A stretch of 52,240 bases of DNA from Methylotenera sp. (GTDB taxonomy: Bacteria; Pseudomonadota; Gammaproteobacteria; Burkholderiales; Burkholderiaceae_C). The notes below the pieces were generated by a model. That model saw nothing but the letters and a program-made list of their open reading frames with translations. It searched no databases and was not told the origin of the DNA. The position numbers and the translations under genes were made by a program. Numbering within the stretch: position 1 is the first letter of the stretch; each line of letters begins with the position of its first letter. Of this stretch, positions 1 through 9,156 are shown in pieces. The stretch covers positions 1 through 52,240 of the forward strand of contig JAIPCJ010000009.1 in NCBI GenBank assembly GCA_021738245.1, given 5' to 3'.

Positions 1-2
1 CC

Positions 3-680
3 GCCACCGAAAGCACGCTGAAGGCCATCCGCCACCTCGTCAACCCGGGCGTGCTGTTCATGGACGTCGGCTCCACCAAGTGCGATGTCATCGAGGCCTC
101 GCGCCGGGCGCTGGGCGAGCGCGCCGCGAGCTTCGTGCCCTGCCACCCGATTGCCGGCAAGGAGTCGGGCGGCGTGCAGCATGCCGAAGCCACGTTGTAC
201 GAAGGCCGACAGGTCATCCTCACGCCCCAGCCCTTCACCAACCCGGCCTTGGTTCAGCGCGCCACCGACGTCTGGTCGGCGCTCGGCGCCACGGTGCTGA
301 AGATGCGCCCGCACAACCACGATGCGGCCTTTGCCGCCGTCAGCCATCTGCCGCACCTGCTGGCCTTCGCCTATTTCCAGGCCATTGCCGAGCAGCCTGC
401 CGCGCGCGACTACCTCAGCCTCGCCGGCCCGGGCTTTCGCGACTTCACCCGCATTGCGGCTGGCGAGCCCGCCGTGTGGCGCGACATCCTGCTGGCCAAC
501 AAGCATGAAGTGCTGGCGCAGTCCAAGCGCTTCCGCACCACGCTCGATCAGCTGGAAGCGCTCATCGAAGCCGGCGACGCCGCCGCGCTGGAAGCCGCGC
601 TGCGACCGATCGCCGAAGGCCGCGAGGCCTGGAGCCTGCCCTCTCCCGCTGTCCCCCCCGGCCGCTCGACGGCTAAGTGA
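3..680 (+). CDS. tyrA: Prephenate dehydrogenase, C-terminal part (5' end outside window)
   Basis: Catalyses NAD(P)-dependent oxidative decarboxylation of prephenate in tyrosine synthesis. The reading frame is open from the left edge, so the N-terminal part of the nucleotide-binding domain is missing; 225 residues are visible. They include the end of the Rossmann fold ([10 protein letters not shown]) and the family hallmark [16 protein letters not shown], followed by the all-helical dehydrogenase/dimerisation domain containing [12 protein letters not shown] and [13 protein letters not shown]. The stop codon overlaps the ATG of the downstream aroA fusion (TGATG), so the two are translationally coupled aromatic-pathway genes. 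Confidence in the family is high. Whether it uses NAD or NADP, or also arogenate, cannot be told from this fragment. Confidence 0.93.
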   Translation, partial: ATESTLKAIRHLVNPGVLFMDVGSTKCDVIEASRRALGERAASFVPCHPIAGKESGGVQHAEATLYEGRQVILTPQPFTNPALVQRATDVWSALGATVLKMRPHNHDAAFAAVSHLPHLLAFAYFQAIAEQPAARDYLSLAGPGFRDFTRIAAGEPAVWRDILLANKHEVLAQSKRFRTTLDQLEALIEAGDAAALEAALRPIAEGREAWSLPSPAVPPGRSTAK

Positions 681-2680
681 TGTTCAAGATCCCCTTTCTC
701 GACCTGCCGCCCCTGCGCAGTGCCGCGGGCACGGTGCGCCTGCCCGGCTCCAAGAGCATTTCCAACCGTGTGCTGCTGCTGGCTGCGCTGAGCGAAGGCC
801 GCACCGTCGTGCGCGACCTGCTCGCATCTGATGACACCGCCGTCATGCTCGATGCGCTGCGTGCGCTGGGCTGTGGCGTGGCGCAGGACGGCGACACCGT
901 CAGCATCGTGGGCCTGGGCGGCCAATTGCTGGCCAAGCAGGCCCAGCTCTTCCTCGGCAATGCCGGCACCGCCATGCGGCCGCTTACCGCGGCACTGGCC
1001 TTGCTTGCCGCGACGCAGGGCGGCCACTTCGAAGTGTCCGGCGTGCCGCGCATGCACGAGCGCCCCATCGGCGACCTGGTCGATGCACTGCGTGGCCTGG
1101 GCTGCGCCATCGACGACCTCGGCAACCCCGGCTACCCGCCGCTGCGGCTGCGCGGCCCCGCGCCGCTCGCGCTCGACACCCCGGTGCGCGTGCGGGGCGA
1201 CGTGTCCAGCCAGTTCCTGACGGCGCTGCTCCTGGCCCTGCCGCTGGTGGCAGAGCGCGACATCCGCATCGAGGTCATCGGCGAGCTGATCTCCAAGCCC
1301 TACATCGAGATCACGCTGGCCCTGCTGGCGCGCTTCGGCATTCAGGTGCGGCGAGAGGGCTGGCAGGCCTTCGTCATCCCCGCCGGCAGCCGCTACGTGT
1401 CGCCCGGTGAAGTCTTCGTCGAGGGCGACGCCTCGTCAGCGAGCTACTTCGTGGGCCTGGGCGCCATCGCTGCGGCCGACGCGCCCATCCGCATCGAGGG
1501 CGTGGGCAGCGAATCACTGCAGGGCGATGTGCGCTTCATCGAAGCAGCCGCGGCCATGGGCGCTGACGTGAACGCCGGCCCGAACTGGCTGGAAGTCCGT
1601 CGAGGTGCCTGGCCACTGAAGGGCATCACGCTCGATTGCAATCACATCCCCGATGCCGCCATGACGCTCACCGTCATGGCGCTTTACGCCGACAGCCCGA
1701 CCACGCTGACCAACATCGCCAGTTGGCGAGTCAAGGAAACCGACCGCATCGCGGCCATGGCCACGGAGCTGCGCAAGCTCGGCGCAACGGTCGAGGAAGG
1801 CGCTGACTGGATCCGCGTGCAGCCGCTTCACGACTGGAAGGCGGCTGCCATCCACACCTACGACGACCATCGGGTCGCGATGTGCATCTCCTTGGCGGCC
1901 TTCAACGGCCTGGTCACCGAGCAAGCACAGCCGGTACGCATCCTGGAGCCGCACTGCACGGCCAAGACCTTCCCCGACTATTTCGAGACCCTGTTCGGCG
2001 TCGTCACCGCCCGGCCTGAAGACATCCCGGTCATCACGATCGACGGCCCGACCGCCTCCGGCAAGGGCACGCTGGCCGACGAGGTCGCGAAGGCGCTCGG
2101 CTTCGGCGTTCTCGACTCCGGCGCCCTCTACCGCGTGACCGGGCTGGCAGCGCGCCGTGCCGGGCTGGATCTGGACGACGGCGCCGCCGTGGCAGCCATC
2201 GTGCCCACCCTCGCTCTGCGTTTCGCCGATGGCCACGTGTTCCTGGGCCAGGAAGACGTCACCGCGCGCCTGCGGGCCGAAGCCACCGGCCTGCTGGCCT
2301 CCCAGGTGGCTGTTCACCCCGCCGTCCGTCAAGCCTTGCATCAGTTGCAGCTCGACTTTCGCCGCCTGCCGGGGCTGGTCGCCGACGGCCGCGACATGGG
2401 CACCGCACTCTTCCCCGACGCGCCACTCAAGGTTTTCCTGACCGCCAGCGCCGCCACGCGGGCGGAGCGGCGCTATAAGCAATTGATTTCCAAGGGGATT
2501 CCGGCTAATATGGAGAGCTTGCGCGAAGATTTGGAGGCGCGGGACGAGCGGGACAAAAACCGCGCGAGCTCGCCTTTGACTCCCGCACAAGATGCGCAGC
2601 TGCTCGACAACTCGGCGCTTTCCATCGAAGCCTCGGTGGACCAGGTGTTGAATTGGTGGCAAAAGCGCCGGCCCTTCTGA
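680..2680 (+). CDS. aroA: Bifunctional EPSP synthase / cytidylate kinase (AroA-Cmk fusion)
   Basis: One 666-residue frame joins two enzymes. Residues 1 to about 440 are 3-phosphoshikimate 1-carboxyvinyltransferase (shikimate pathway): [17 protein letters not shown], the class I motif [22 protein letters not shown] and YDDHRVAM are all present. From about residue 450 a complete cytidylate kinase follows, with the P-loop GPTASGKGT near residue 456 and [15 protein letters not shown]. There is no stop or frameshift between them. ATG at 680 was chosen because it overlaps the tyrA stop; a GTG lies one codon upstream. The fusion is known in Burkholderiales; in most other bacteria aroA and cmk are separate genes. 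The kinase end contains an AT-richer stretch that looks like a promoter for rpsA. Confidence 0.95.
   Translation: MFKIPFLDLPPLRSAAGTVRLPGSKSISNRVLLLAALSEGRTVVRDLLASDDTAVMLDALRALGCGVAQDGDTVSIVGLGGQLLAKQAQLFLGNAGTAMRPLTAALALLAATQGGHFEVSGVPRMHERPIGDLVDALRGLGCAIDDLGNPGYPPLRLRGPAPLALDTPVRVRGDVSSQFLTALLLALPLVAERDIRIEVIGELISKPYIEITLALLARFGIQVRREGWQAFVIPAGSRYVSPGEVFVEGDASSASYFVGLGAIAAADAPIRIEGVGSESLQGDVRFIEAAAAMGADVNAGPNWLEVRRGAWPLKGITLDCNHIPDAAMTLTVMALYADSPTTLTNIASWRVKETDRIAAMATELRKLGATVEEGADWIRVQPLHDWKAAAIHTYDDHRVAMCISLAAFNGLVTEQAQPVRILEPHCTAKTFPDYFETLFGVVTARPEDIPVITIDGPTASGKGTLADEVAKALGFGVLDSGALYRVTGLAARRAGLDLDDGAAVAAIVPTLALRFADGHVFLGQEDVTARLRAEATGLLASQVAVHPAVRQALHQLQLDFRRLPGLVADGRDMGTALFPDAPLKVFLTASAATRAERRYKQLISKGIPANMESLREDLEARDERDKNRASSPLTPAQDAQLLDNSALSIEASVDQVLNWWQKRRPF
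2483..2511 (+). promoter_or_regulatory. Candidate sigma-70 promoter inside the cmk part, reading towards rpsA
   Basis: TTGATT at 2483-2488, a 17-base spacer and TAATAT at 2506-2511 give a near-consensus sigma-70 promoter. The codons that encode it (caa ttg att, gct aat atg) are unusually AT-rich for this GC-rich gene, so they may be kept for the promoter. Transcription from here would give an rpsA leader of about 340 bases. In E. coli too, rpsA has promoters in and near cmk. No experimental support is available here. Confidence 0.5.
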
Positions 2681-2732
2681 GGCAACTCAGCCGGGCCCAG
2701 GCCTGAGAAGCCACCGGCCCGCCAGCCAGCGG

Positions 2733-2816
2733 CCGAACGCCCGTTCGGTCGTCATGGCAGATGCAAATCTGCTGTGGTTGGCGATGTCAACAACCTAACC
2801 CCGCAGGCTTGCCTGC
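2733..2816 (+). promoter_or_regulatory. rpsA 5' leader with three short hairpins
   Basis: Three perfect inverted repeats precede rpsA: CCGAAC/GTTCGG at 2733-2748, GCAGAT/ATCTGC around a GCAA loop at 2757-2772, and GCAGG/CCTGC at 2803-2816. None is followed by a T run, so they are not intrinsic terminators. Only a short AGGA 10 bases before the ATG resembles a Shine-Dalgarno. The arrangement recalls the structured, SD-poor rpsA leader of E. coli, which controls S1 translation and autoregulation. A regulatory role here is inferred. Confidence 0.45.
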
Positions 2817-2858
2817 ACCGCCGCGCCAAATCTTCCGGCGCATCAGGATCAACTCAAC

Positions 2859-4571
<1,713 letters not shown>

Positions 4572-4585
4572 GCCCTCGTTGCAAC

Positions 4586-4619
4586 ACCCGGCCTGCAGTC
4601 ATCCGCACTGAGGCCGGGT
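4586..4619 (+). other. Hairpin directly after rpsA
   Basis: ACCCGGCCT (4586-4594) pairs with AGGCCGGGT (4611-4619), extended by CAGT/ACTG inside, with one bulged G. It is a strong stem but has no T run after it. It could protect the rpsA 3' end or pause polymerase; the function is not known. Confidence 0.45.
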
Positions 4620-4628
4620 ATGCTCCCG

Positions 4629-4661
4629 ACAGGCTCGCCGGCCTTGCCAGCGGGCCTGTTT
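4629..4661 (+). terminator. Possible intrinsic terminator of rpsA
   Basis: ACAGGCTCGC (4629-4638) pairs with GCGGGCCTGT (4650-4659), with one T-G wobble, followed by TTCAATT. The T run is short, so termination may be partial and allow read-through to ihfB. Confidence 0.45.
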
Positions 4662-4679
4662 CAATTACAGACAGCAAAT

Positions 4680-4747
4680 GCAACCACAGGGGCACCGCAT
4701 CGGCGCTGACCGCCAGGTCGCCCGCCGTGCCCCTGTGGTTGCCTTTT
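4680..4747 (+). repeat. Perfect 16-bp inverted repeat in the ihfB leader (attenuator-like)
   Basis: GCAACCACAGGGGCAC at 4680-4695 is perfectly complemented by GTGCCCCTGTGGTTGC at 4727-4742. The 31-base loop can itself form a small stem (GGCG/CGCC at 4702-4714). The right arm is followed by CCTTTTG and lies only about 20 bases before the ihfB ATG at 4766. The structure therefore looks like an attenuator or a translation-blocking hairpin for ihfB. That role is inferred. Confidence 0.6.
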
Positions 4748-4765
4748 GACCTCGAGCCCTGCCCC

Positions 4766-5065
4766 ATGACCCGTTCCGACCTCGTCGCCGTCCTTGCCGA
4801 ACGCTTCGGCCAGCTGACCCAGCGCGACACCGAGTTCGCCGTCAAGACCATCCTCGACGCCATGAGCGACGCCCTCGCCCGCGGTCACCGCATCGAGATC
4901 CGCGGCTTTGGCAGCTTCTCCATCAGCCGGCGTCCGCCGCGCATCGGCCGCAACCCGCGCAGCGGCGAGCAGGTCATGATCCCGGAAAAGCTCGCACCGC
5001 ACTTCAAGCCCGGCAAGGCGCTGCGCGAAGCAGTCGACAAGCACCTCCCGGTCACCGACGCCTGA
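4766..5065 (+). CDS. ihfB: Integration host factor subunit beta
   Basis: 99 residues, normal length. With IHF alpha it forms the heterodimer that bends DNA at specific sites. [14 protein letters not shown] begins the helical dimerisation part; [20 protein letters not shown] leads into the beta-ribbon arm, whose tip is RNPRSGEQV with the intercalating proline region, and [21 protein letters not shown] closes the DU-family fold. The ATG at 4766 was chosen because it matches the conserved family N-terminus; an upstream GTG would add 13 unrelated residues lying inside the leader inverted repeat. It follows rpsA, a widely conserved order. Confidence 0.97.
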   Translation: MTRSDLVAVLAERFGQLTQRDTEFAVKTILDAMSDALARGHRIEIRGFGSFSISRRPPRIGRNPRSGEQVMIPEKLAPHFKPGKALREAVDKHLPVTDA

Positions 5066-5081
5066 GCCAGAATCCGGGGCC

Positions 5082-5381
5082 ATGCGCACCCTTGTCTGGC
5101 TCCTGCGAGCCCTCGTCTTTTTCACGCTGTTCGCCTTCGCGCTGAACAACGGCCATGAAGCCGTCGTGCGCTGGTTCTTCGGCCACGAGTGGCGCGCGCC
5201 GCAAGTGATCATCGTGCTGGTGGCGTTTGCCGCCGGTGCGGCCTTCGGCGTGCTGGCCATGGTGCCTGCCTGGTGGCGGCATCGCCGCGCCGCCCAGCGA
5301 GCCGAGCCCGCTCAAGTGAGCCCCACCCCGGCGCCCGATGCGCCTGCAACGCCTTACGCCGCCCACCAAGATGGAGTTTGA
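5082..5381 (+). CDS. lapA: LapA-domain (DUF1049) inner-membrane protein
   Basis: 99 residues with two hydrophobic membrane segments (about 5-22 and 43-65) joined by a short periplasmic turn containing NNGHEAVVRWFFG, then a basic WWRHRRAAQR stretch and a Pro/Ala-rich cytoplasmic tail. This is the LapA/DUF1049 layout. In E. coli LapA works with LapB in controlling LPS assembly and LpxC turnover. Here its last 11 bases overlap the start of lapB, which supports the assignment and suggests translational coupling. The function is taken from the family. Confidence 0.88.
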   Translation: MRTLVWLLRALVFFTLFAFALNNGHEAVVRWFFGHEWRAPQVIIVLVAFAAGAAFGVLAMVPAWWRHRRAAQRAEPAQVSPTPAPDAPATPYAAHQDGV

Positions 5382-6513
5382 TCCGCGCTGGCTGCTCTTC
5401 GTCCTGCCCGTCGTCTTCGTGCTCGGGTGGCTGGCCTCCAAGCTGGACTCCAAGCAATGGAAGCTCGAACAGCGCGAATCACCCAAGGCCTATTTCAAGG
5501 GGCTGAACCTGCTGCTCAACGAGCAGCAGGACAAGGCGATTGACGCCTTCATCGAGGCCGTCCAGAACGACCCCGACACCTCCGAGCTGCACTTCGCCCT
5601 CGGCAGCCTCTTCCGCCGCCGCGGCGAGACGGAGCGTGCCGTGCGCGTGCACGAGCATCTGCTGCGCCGCGGGGATCTGCCCAAGGCCGAACGTGACCGC
5701 GCCCAGCACGAACTGGCGCAGGACTTCTTCAAGGCAGGCCTGTTCGACCGCGCTGAGGCCGCCTATGCCGAGCTGCGCGGCACAGCCTTCGAGCGCGAGG
5801 CGCGGCTGGCGCTGCTGTCGCTGTACGAGCGCTCGCGCGACTGGGCCAAGGCCGCCGAAGTGGCGGCAGAGCTCGAAGCCGCCGGCACCGGCTCCTTCTC
5901 CAGCCGCATTGCGCACTACCTCTGCGAGCAGGCCCTGGTGGCACAGGCACAAGGCCATGGCGACCTCGTCCCGGCGCTGCTCGACCAGGCCCAGCGTCGA
6001 TCCCCCGAATCCGCCCGCGCCTACGTGCTGCAAGGCCAGATGCTGCTGAAGGCGAACCAGCCTGAAGCCGCGCTCGCGGCCTTCACCCACTTGCTGGCCG
6101 TGAATCCACCTGCCTTCAATCTGGTCGCGGCCGATTGCGCGGCGGCGGCGCAGGCCCTGGGCCGCCCGGAGCGCGCCATTGCGCTGTTGCTCGAGCAGTA
6201 CCAGCGCGCGCCCAGCATGCATTTGCTGCGGGCCCTGGCCACGCTGCAGCCCGGGCCGCAGCGTGAACGACTGGCAGCACACCTGCGCGAACAACCCGCG
6301 CTTTCCGCCGCGACGGATCTCCTCAAGCTCAATGCCGGGGCTCTGCCGCCCGATGAAGCCGCGCCGCTCGTCCAGACCCTGGAGAAGGCCACCAAGCCTC
6401 TGCAGCGTTACCGCTGCGCAGCCTGCGGCTTCGAGGCGGCCCACTATTTCTGGCAATGCCCAGGCTGCCTGAACTGGGACACCTACCCTCCCCGCCACGT
6501 GGAAGAACTTTGA
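5371..6513 (+). CDS. lapB: Lipopolysaccharide assembly protein B (TPR plus rubredoxin-type metal domain)
   Basis: 380 residues. An N-terminal membrane anchor (WLLFVLPVVFVLGWLASKL) is followed by YFKGLNLLLNEQQDKAIDAF and a run of TPR repeats (LHFALGSLFRRRGETERAV and others), then a C-terminal rubredoxin-like site with two CxxC pairs (CAACGF and CPGCLNWDTY). These are the signature features of LapB/YciM, an essential LPS regulator and the FtsH adaptor for LpxC in E. coli. The ATG at 5371 gives the conserved N-terminus and overlaps lapA. In many Burkholderiales the next gene is the heptose enzyme hldE/rfaE; here a glycosyltransferase chain follows instead. Confidence 0.95.
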   Translation: MEFDPRWLLFVLPVVFVLGWLASKLDSKQWKLEQRESPKAYFKGLNLLLNEQQDKAIDAFIEAVQNDPDTSELHFALGSLFRRRGETERAVRVHEHLLRRGDLPKAERDRAQHELAQDFFKAGLFDRAEAAYAELRGTAFEREARLALLSLYERSRDWAKAAEVAAELEAAGTGSFSSRIAHYLCEQALVAQAQGHGDLVPALLDQAQRRSPESARAYVLQGQMLLKANQPEAALAAFTHLLAVNPPAFNLVAADCAAAAQALGRPERAIALLLEQYQRAPSMHLLRALATLQPGPQRERLAAHLREQPALSAATDLLKLNAGALPPDEAAPLVQTLEKATKPLQRYRCAACGFEAAHYFWQCPGCLNWDTYPPRHVEEL

Positions 6514-7247
6514 GCGCCCGTCACATCATCTGCATGAAGTGGGGCACGAAGTACGGCCCCGAGTACGTCAACCGGCTCTACGCCATGGTGCGCCGGCACC
6601 TGCGCGGCGATTTCCGCTTCGTCTGCCTCACGGACCGGACTGCGGGCATCCGCGACGAAGTGACGTGCTTCCCCATCCCCGAGCTCACGTTGCCCAACGG
6701 CGAACCCGAGCGCGGCTGGAAGAAGCTCACGACGTTCAGCCCCACGCTCGTCAACGACTACGGGCTGCAGGGCACGGCCCTCTTCCTGGACCTGGATGTC
6801 GTCATCGTCGACGACATCACGCCGTTCTTCGAGGTGCCGGGCCAGTTCCTGATCATTCACGACTGGAAGCGCCCGTGGCGCATCACCGGCAACTCATCGG
6901 TCTACCGTTGGGAGCTGGGCGCCCATCAGGATGTGTTGACCGAGTTCGTCGCTGATCAGGCCAAGGCCAAGGCCGACTACCGCAACGAGCAGGCTTTCCT
7001 GTCAGCGGTGCTGCATCGGCAAGGCGTGCTGAAGTACTGGAACGCCGCCTGGTGCGCGAGCTACAAGTACCACTGCATTCCGGCCTGGCCGACCAGCTAC
7101 TGGCGAGACCCCTTCGTACCTGCCGGCGCTCGCATCCTGATCTTCCACGGCGTGATGAACCCGCCCGACGCCCTGGCCGGCCGCAGCAATGGCAACTGGC
7201 GCCACGCCCGCCCGGCGCGCTGGATCGCCGACCACTGGCGCGAATGA
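6510..7247 (+). CDS. Putative glycosyltransferase, GT-A-like (family uncertain)
   Basis: 245 residues starting at a TTG that overlaps the lapB stop (TTGA); an ATG at 6534 is the alternative start. There is no signal peptide. MKWGTKYGPEYVNRLYAMV opens a nucleotide-sugar-transferase-like fold. FLDLDVVIVDDI supplies a DxD motif for metal and nucleotide sugar, and ILIFHGVMNPPDA near the end resembles the C-terminal His region of GT8-like enzymes. It sits between lapB and two more glycosyltransferases with 4-base overlaps, so it probably adds a sugar in LPS core or a surface polysaccharide. Donor and acceptor cannot be told. Confidence 0.75.
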   Translation: MSARHIICMKWGTKYGPEYVNRLYAMVRRHLRGDFRFVCLTDRTAGIRDEVTCFPIPELTLPNGEPERGWKKLTTFSPTLVNDYGLQGTALFLDLDVVIVDDITPFFEVPGQFLIIHDWKRPWRITGNSSVYRWELGAHQDVLTEFVADQAKAKADYRNEQAFLSAVLHRQGVLKYWNAAWCASYKYHCIPAWPTSYWRDPFVPAGARILIFHGVMNPPDALAGRSNGNWRHARPARWIADHWRE

Positions 7248-8200
7248 ACCTCGTCATCCATGCCGTGCAGGCCCTGCTGGTCCTGCTGACTGGCCTGCTG
7301 CTGTGGGAGGTGCTCACGGTGCTGCGCGCCCGCGTGCCCGCCCAGACGCGCGCCGTCACGGTGGGCGACGAGGCACCCGCCAGCGCCGCCACAGTGCCCC
7401 GCATCGTCTGGACCTACTGGCAGACCGCGCCCGCACCCGAGTTCATCCATGCCTGCATCGCCAACTGGCGGCAGTTCGCGCCCGACCACGAGGTGCGTCT
7501 GCTGGACCGCAGCAGCGTCGAATCGTGGCTGCCCAGCCTGCGTGCCGACTTCGACAGCCTGCCGCCCTACCGCCAGGCCGACTGGCTGCGCGTGCAACTG
7601 CTGGCGCGCCATGGCGGCATCTGGATGGACGCCTCCATGCTGCTCAGCCGCGACCTTGCCTGGCTGCATGACACCCAGCGCCGCCGTGGCGCCGACTATG
7701 TCGGCTTCTACATCGACCGCTACACCACGCGCCCCAACCTGCCCATCCTCGAGAACTGGATGATGGCCTCTGTGCCCGGCGGGCACTTCGTCAACGCCCT
7801 GGCCGCCGCCTTCGACCAAGCCCTGGACGAAGGTGCCGAGCGCCTGCTGCAGCGCTTGCGCAGCGAAGGCCGACACGCGCAGGTGGTGCAGGCGCTGACC
7901 GAGGATTTCCAGCGCTACCTGCTCATGCACGTCGCCGCCAGCGAGCTGCTCGACCGTTCGCCGCAACTCGCGCGGCTCGTGCTGCTGCGCGCCGAAGACG
8001 GCCCCTTCGCCTGGCATGCGGGCGTGGGCTGGCGCAAGCGCCACCTGTTCGCCCGCCTGGCACTCGCGCCGTGCCCGCGCATGCTCCCGGCGGTGCTGAA
8101 GCTGAGAGGGGGTGACCGTACCGTCGTCGAGCGAAACTGGCGTCGCGGCTGGGTGTCGCCGTTCAGCGCCCTGCGTCATCTGCTCGCCCCGCCCCGGTGA
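7244..8200 (+). CDS. Capsular-polysaccharide-synthesis/GT32-like glycosyltransferase with membrane anchor
   Basis: 318 residues. The start ATG overlaps the previous stop (ATGA). A hydrophobic N-terminal segment (about residues 5-25) anchors it. The catalytic part begins with VPRIVWTYWQTAPAPEFIHAC, typical of the Caps_synth/GT32 group. Further on, YRQADWLRVQLLARHGGIWM is followed by DAS, the usual site of the metal-binding acidic motif in this fold. YIDRYTTRPNLPILENWMM and WHAGVGWRKRH are less characteristic. It is probably a sugar transferase of the LPS or polysaccharide pathway; its substrate is unknown. It is chained to both neighbours by 4-base overlaps. Confidence 0.75.
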   Translation: MNLVIHAVQALLVLLTGLLLWEVLTVLRARVPAQTRAVTVGDEAPASAATVPRIVWTYWQTAPAPEFIHACIANWRQFAPDHEVRLLDRSSVESWLPSLRADFDSLPPYRQADWLRVQLLARHGGIWMDASMLLSRDLAWLHDTQRRRGADYVGFYIDRYTTRPNLPILENWMMASVPGGHFVNALAAAFDQALDEGAERLLQRLRSEGRHAQVVQALTEDFQRYLLMHVAASELLDRSPQLARLVLLRAEDGPFAWHAGVGWRKRHLFARLALAPCPRMLPAVLKLRGGDRTVVERNWRRGWVSPFSALRHLLAPPR

Positions 8201-9156
8201 ACGCACCCTGGCTCAGCCTGCTGTTCCCGATGTACCGGGTGGAGCCCTGGCTGGGCGCCTGCCTTGCGTCGCTGCTGCCACAACTTGAGGACGGCATAGA
8301 ACTGGTGTTCGTGGATGACGCCTCGCCCGACGGCTCCGCCGCGCTCGTGCAGGCGCGCTTGCCCCAGGCACGCCTGATCCGGCAGCCGGTCAACCGCGGT
8401 GTCAGCGCCGCCCGCAACCGCCTGCTCGACGAAGCCCGCGGCGACTACTTGTGGTTTATCGACCCCGACGACGTTGTCGAACCCGGCGCCATCGCCCGCC
8501 TCAAGGCCGTGCTGGCTGCGCACCGGCCCGACCTGGTCAGCTGCGACTTCCGCGTCTTCGACGATGGCCCCTCCACGGCGTCCACCAAGCCCCGCCACCG
8601 CCATATCGCGAGCTTCGACGGCCCCGCGGGCGTGCTCATGACGGACGTCGATCAGCGGCTGCGGGGCTTCTTCGTGCACGGCCAGTTCCACCCCTGGAGC
8701 AAGATCGTGCGGCGCGCTTGCTGGCCCGCCACGCTGCGCTTCCCCGAAGGTCGCGTGTTCGAGGACATGGCCGTCTACCCGCGCCTGCTGCTGCACACGC
8801 CCCGTCACGTGCACCAGGGGGAGGTGTGGATCGCCTACCGGCAGCGCGGCGGCAGCCTGTTGAGCCAGCTCGACGAGCGCCGGCTCGACGACTGGACGGC
8901 GGCACTGGATGGCCTGGCAGCGGAGCTGCCACCGCTGTCGGCCGACACCCGCTTCGAGATCGCCCATTTCTGCGCCCGCACGCTGTTGCGTGCAAAACGG
9001 CGGCGGCTCCAGCTGGGCGGCAGCGCGCTGGCCGGCCTGTCGACCGATGCCGAACGCTTCGCGCGCAGTTCGCCACTGTCGCGCGAGGCCTTGCTCGCTG
9101 CTTATGTCAGGCGGGGGCGGTGGCTGCGTGGCCTGCAATGGTGGCGCAGCGGGTGA
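8197..9156 (+). CDS. Family 2 glycosyltransferase
   Basis: 319 residues from a GTG start that overlaps the preceding stop (GTGA). The GT2 fold is clear: LSLLFPMYRVEPWLGACLAS, then LVFVDDASPDGSAALVQ (nucleotide-binding DDxSxDGS), NRGVSAARNRLLDEARGDYL and WFIDPDDVVEPGAI (the DxD site). VFEDMAVYPRLLLH probably supplies the catalytic-base ED region. It is the last gene of the chain that starts at lapB, which supports a role in LPS or surface-glycan assembly. Its final 50 bases overlap the tail of the convergent GT4 gene in another frame. Confidence 0.88.
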   Translation: MNAPWLSLLFPMYRVEPWLGACLASLLPQLEDGIELVFVDDASPDGSAALVQARLPQARLIRQPVNRGVSAARNRLLDEARGDYLWFIDPDDVVEPGAIARLKAVLAAHRPDLVSCDFRVFDDGPSTASTKPRHRHIASFDGPAGVLMTDVDQRLRGFFVHGQFHPWSKIVRRACWPATLRFPEGRVFEDMAVYPRLLLHTPRHVHQGEVWIAYRQRGGSLLSQLDERRLDDWTAALDGLAAELPPLSADTRFEIAHFCARTLLRAKRRRLQLGGSALAGLSTDAERFARSSPLSREALLAAYVRRGRWLRGLQWWRSG

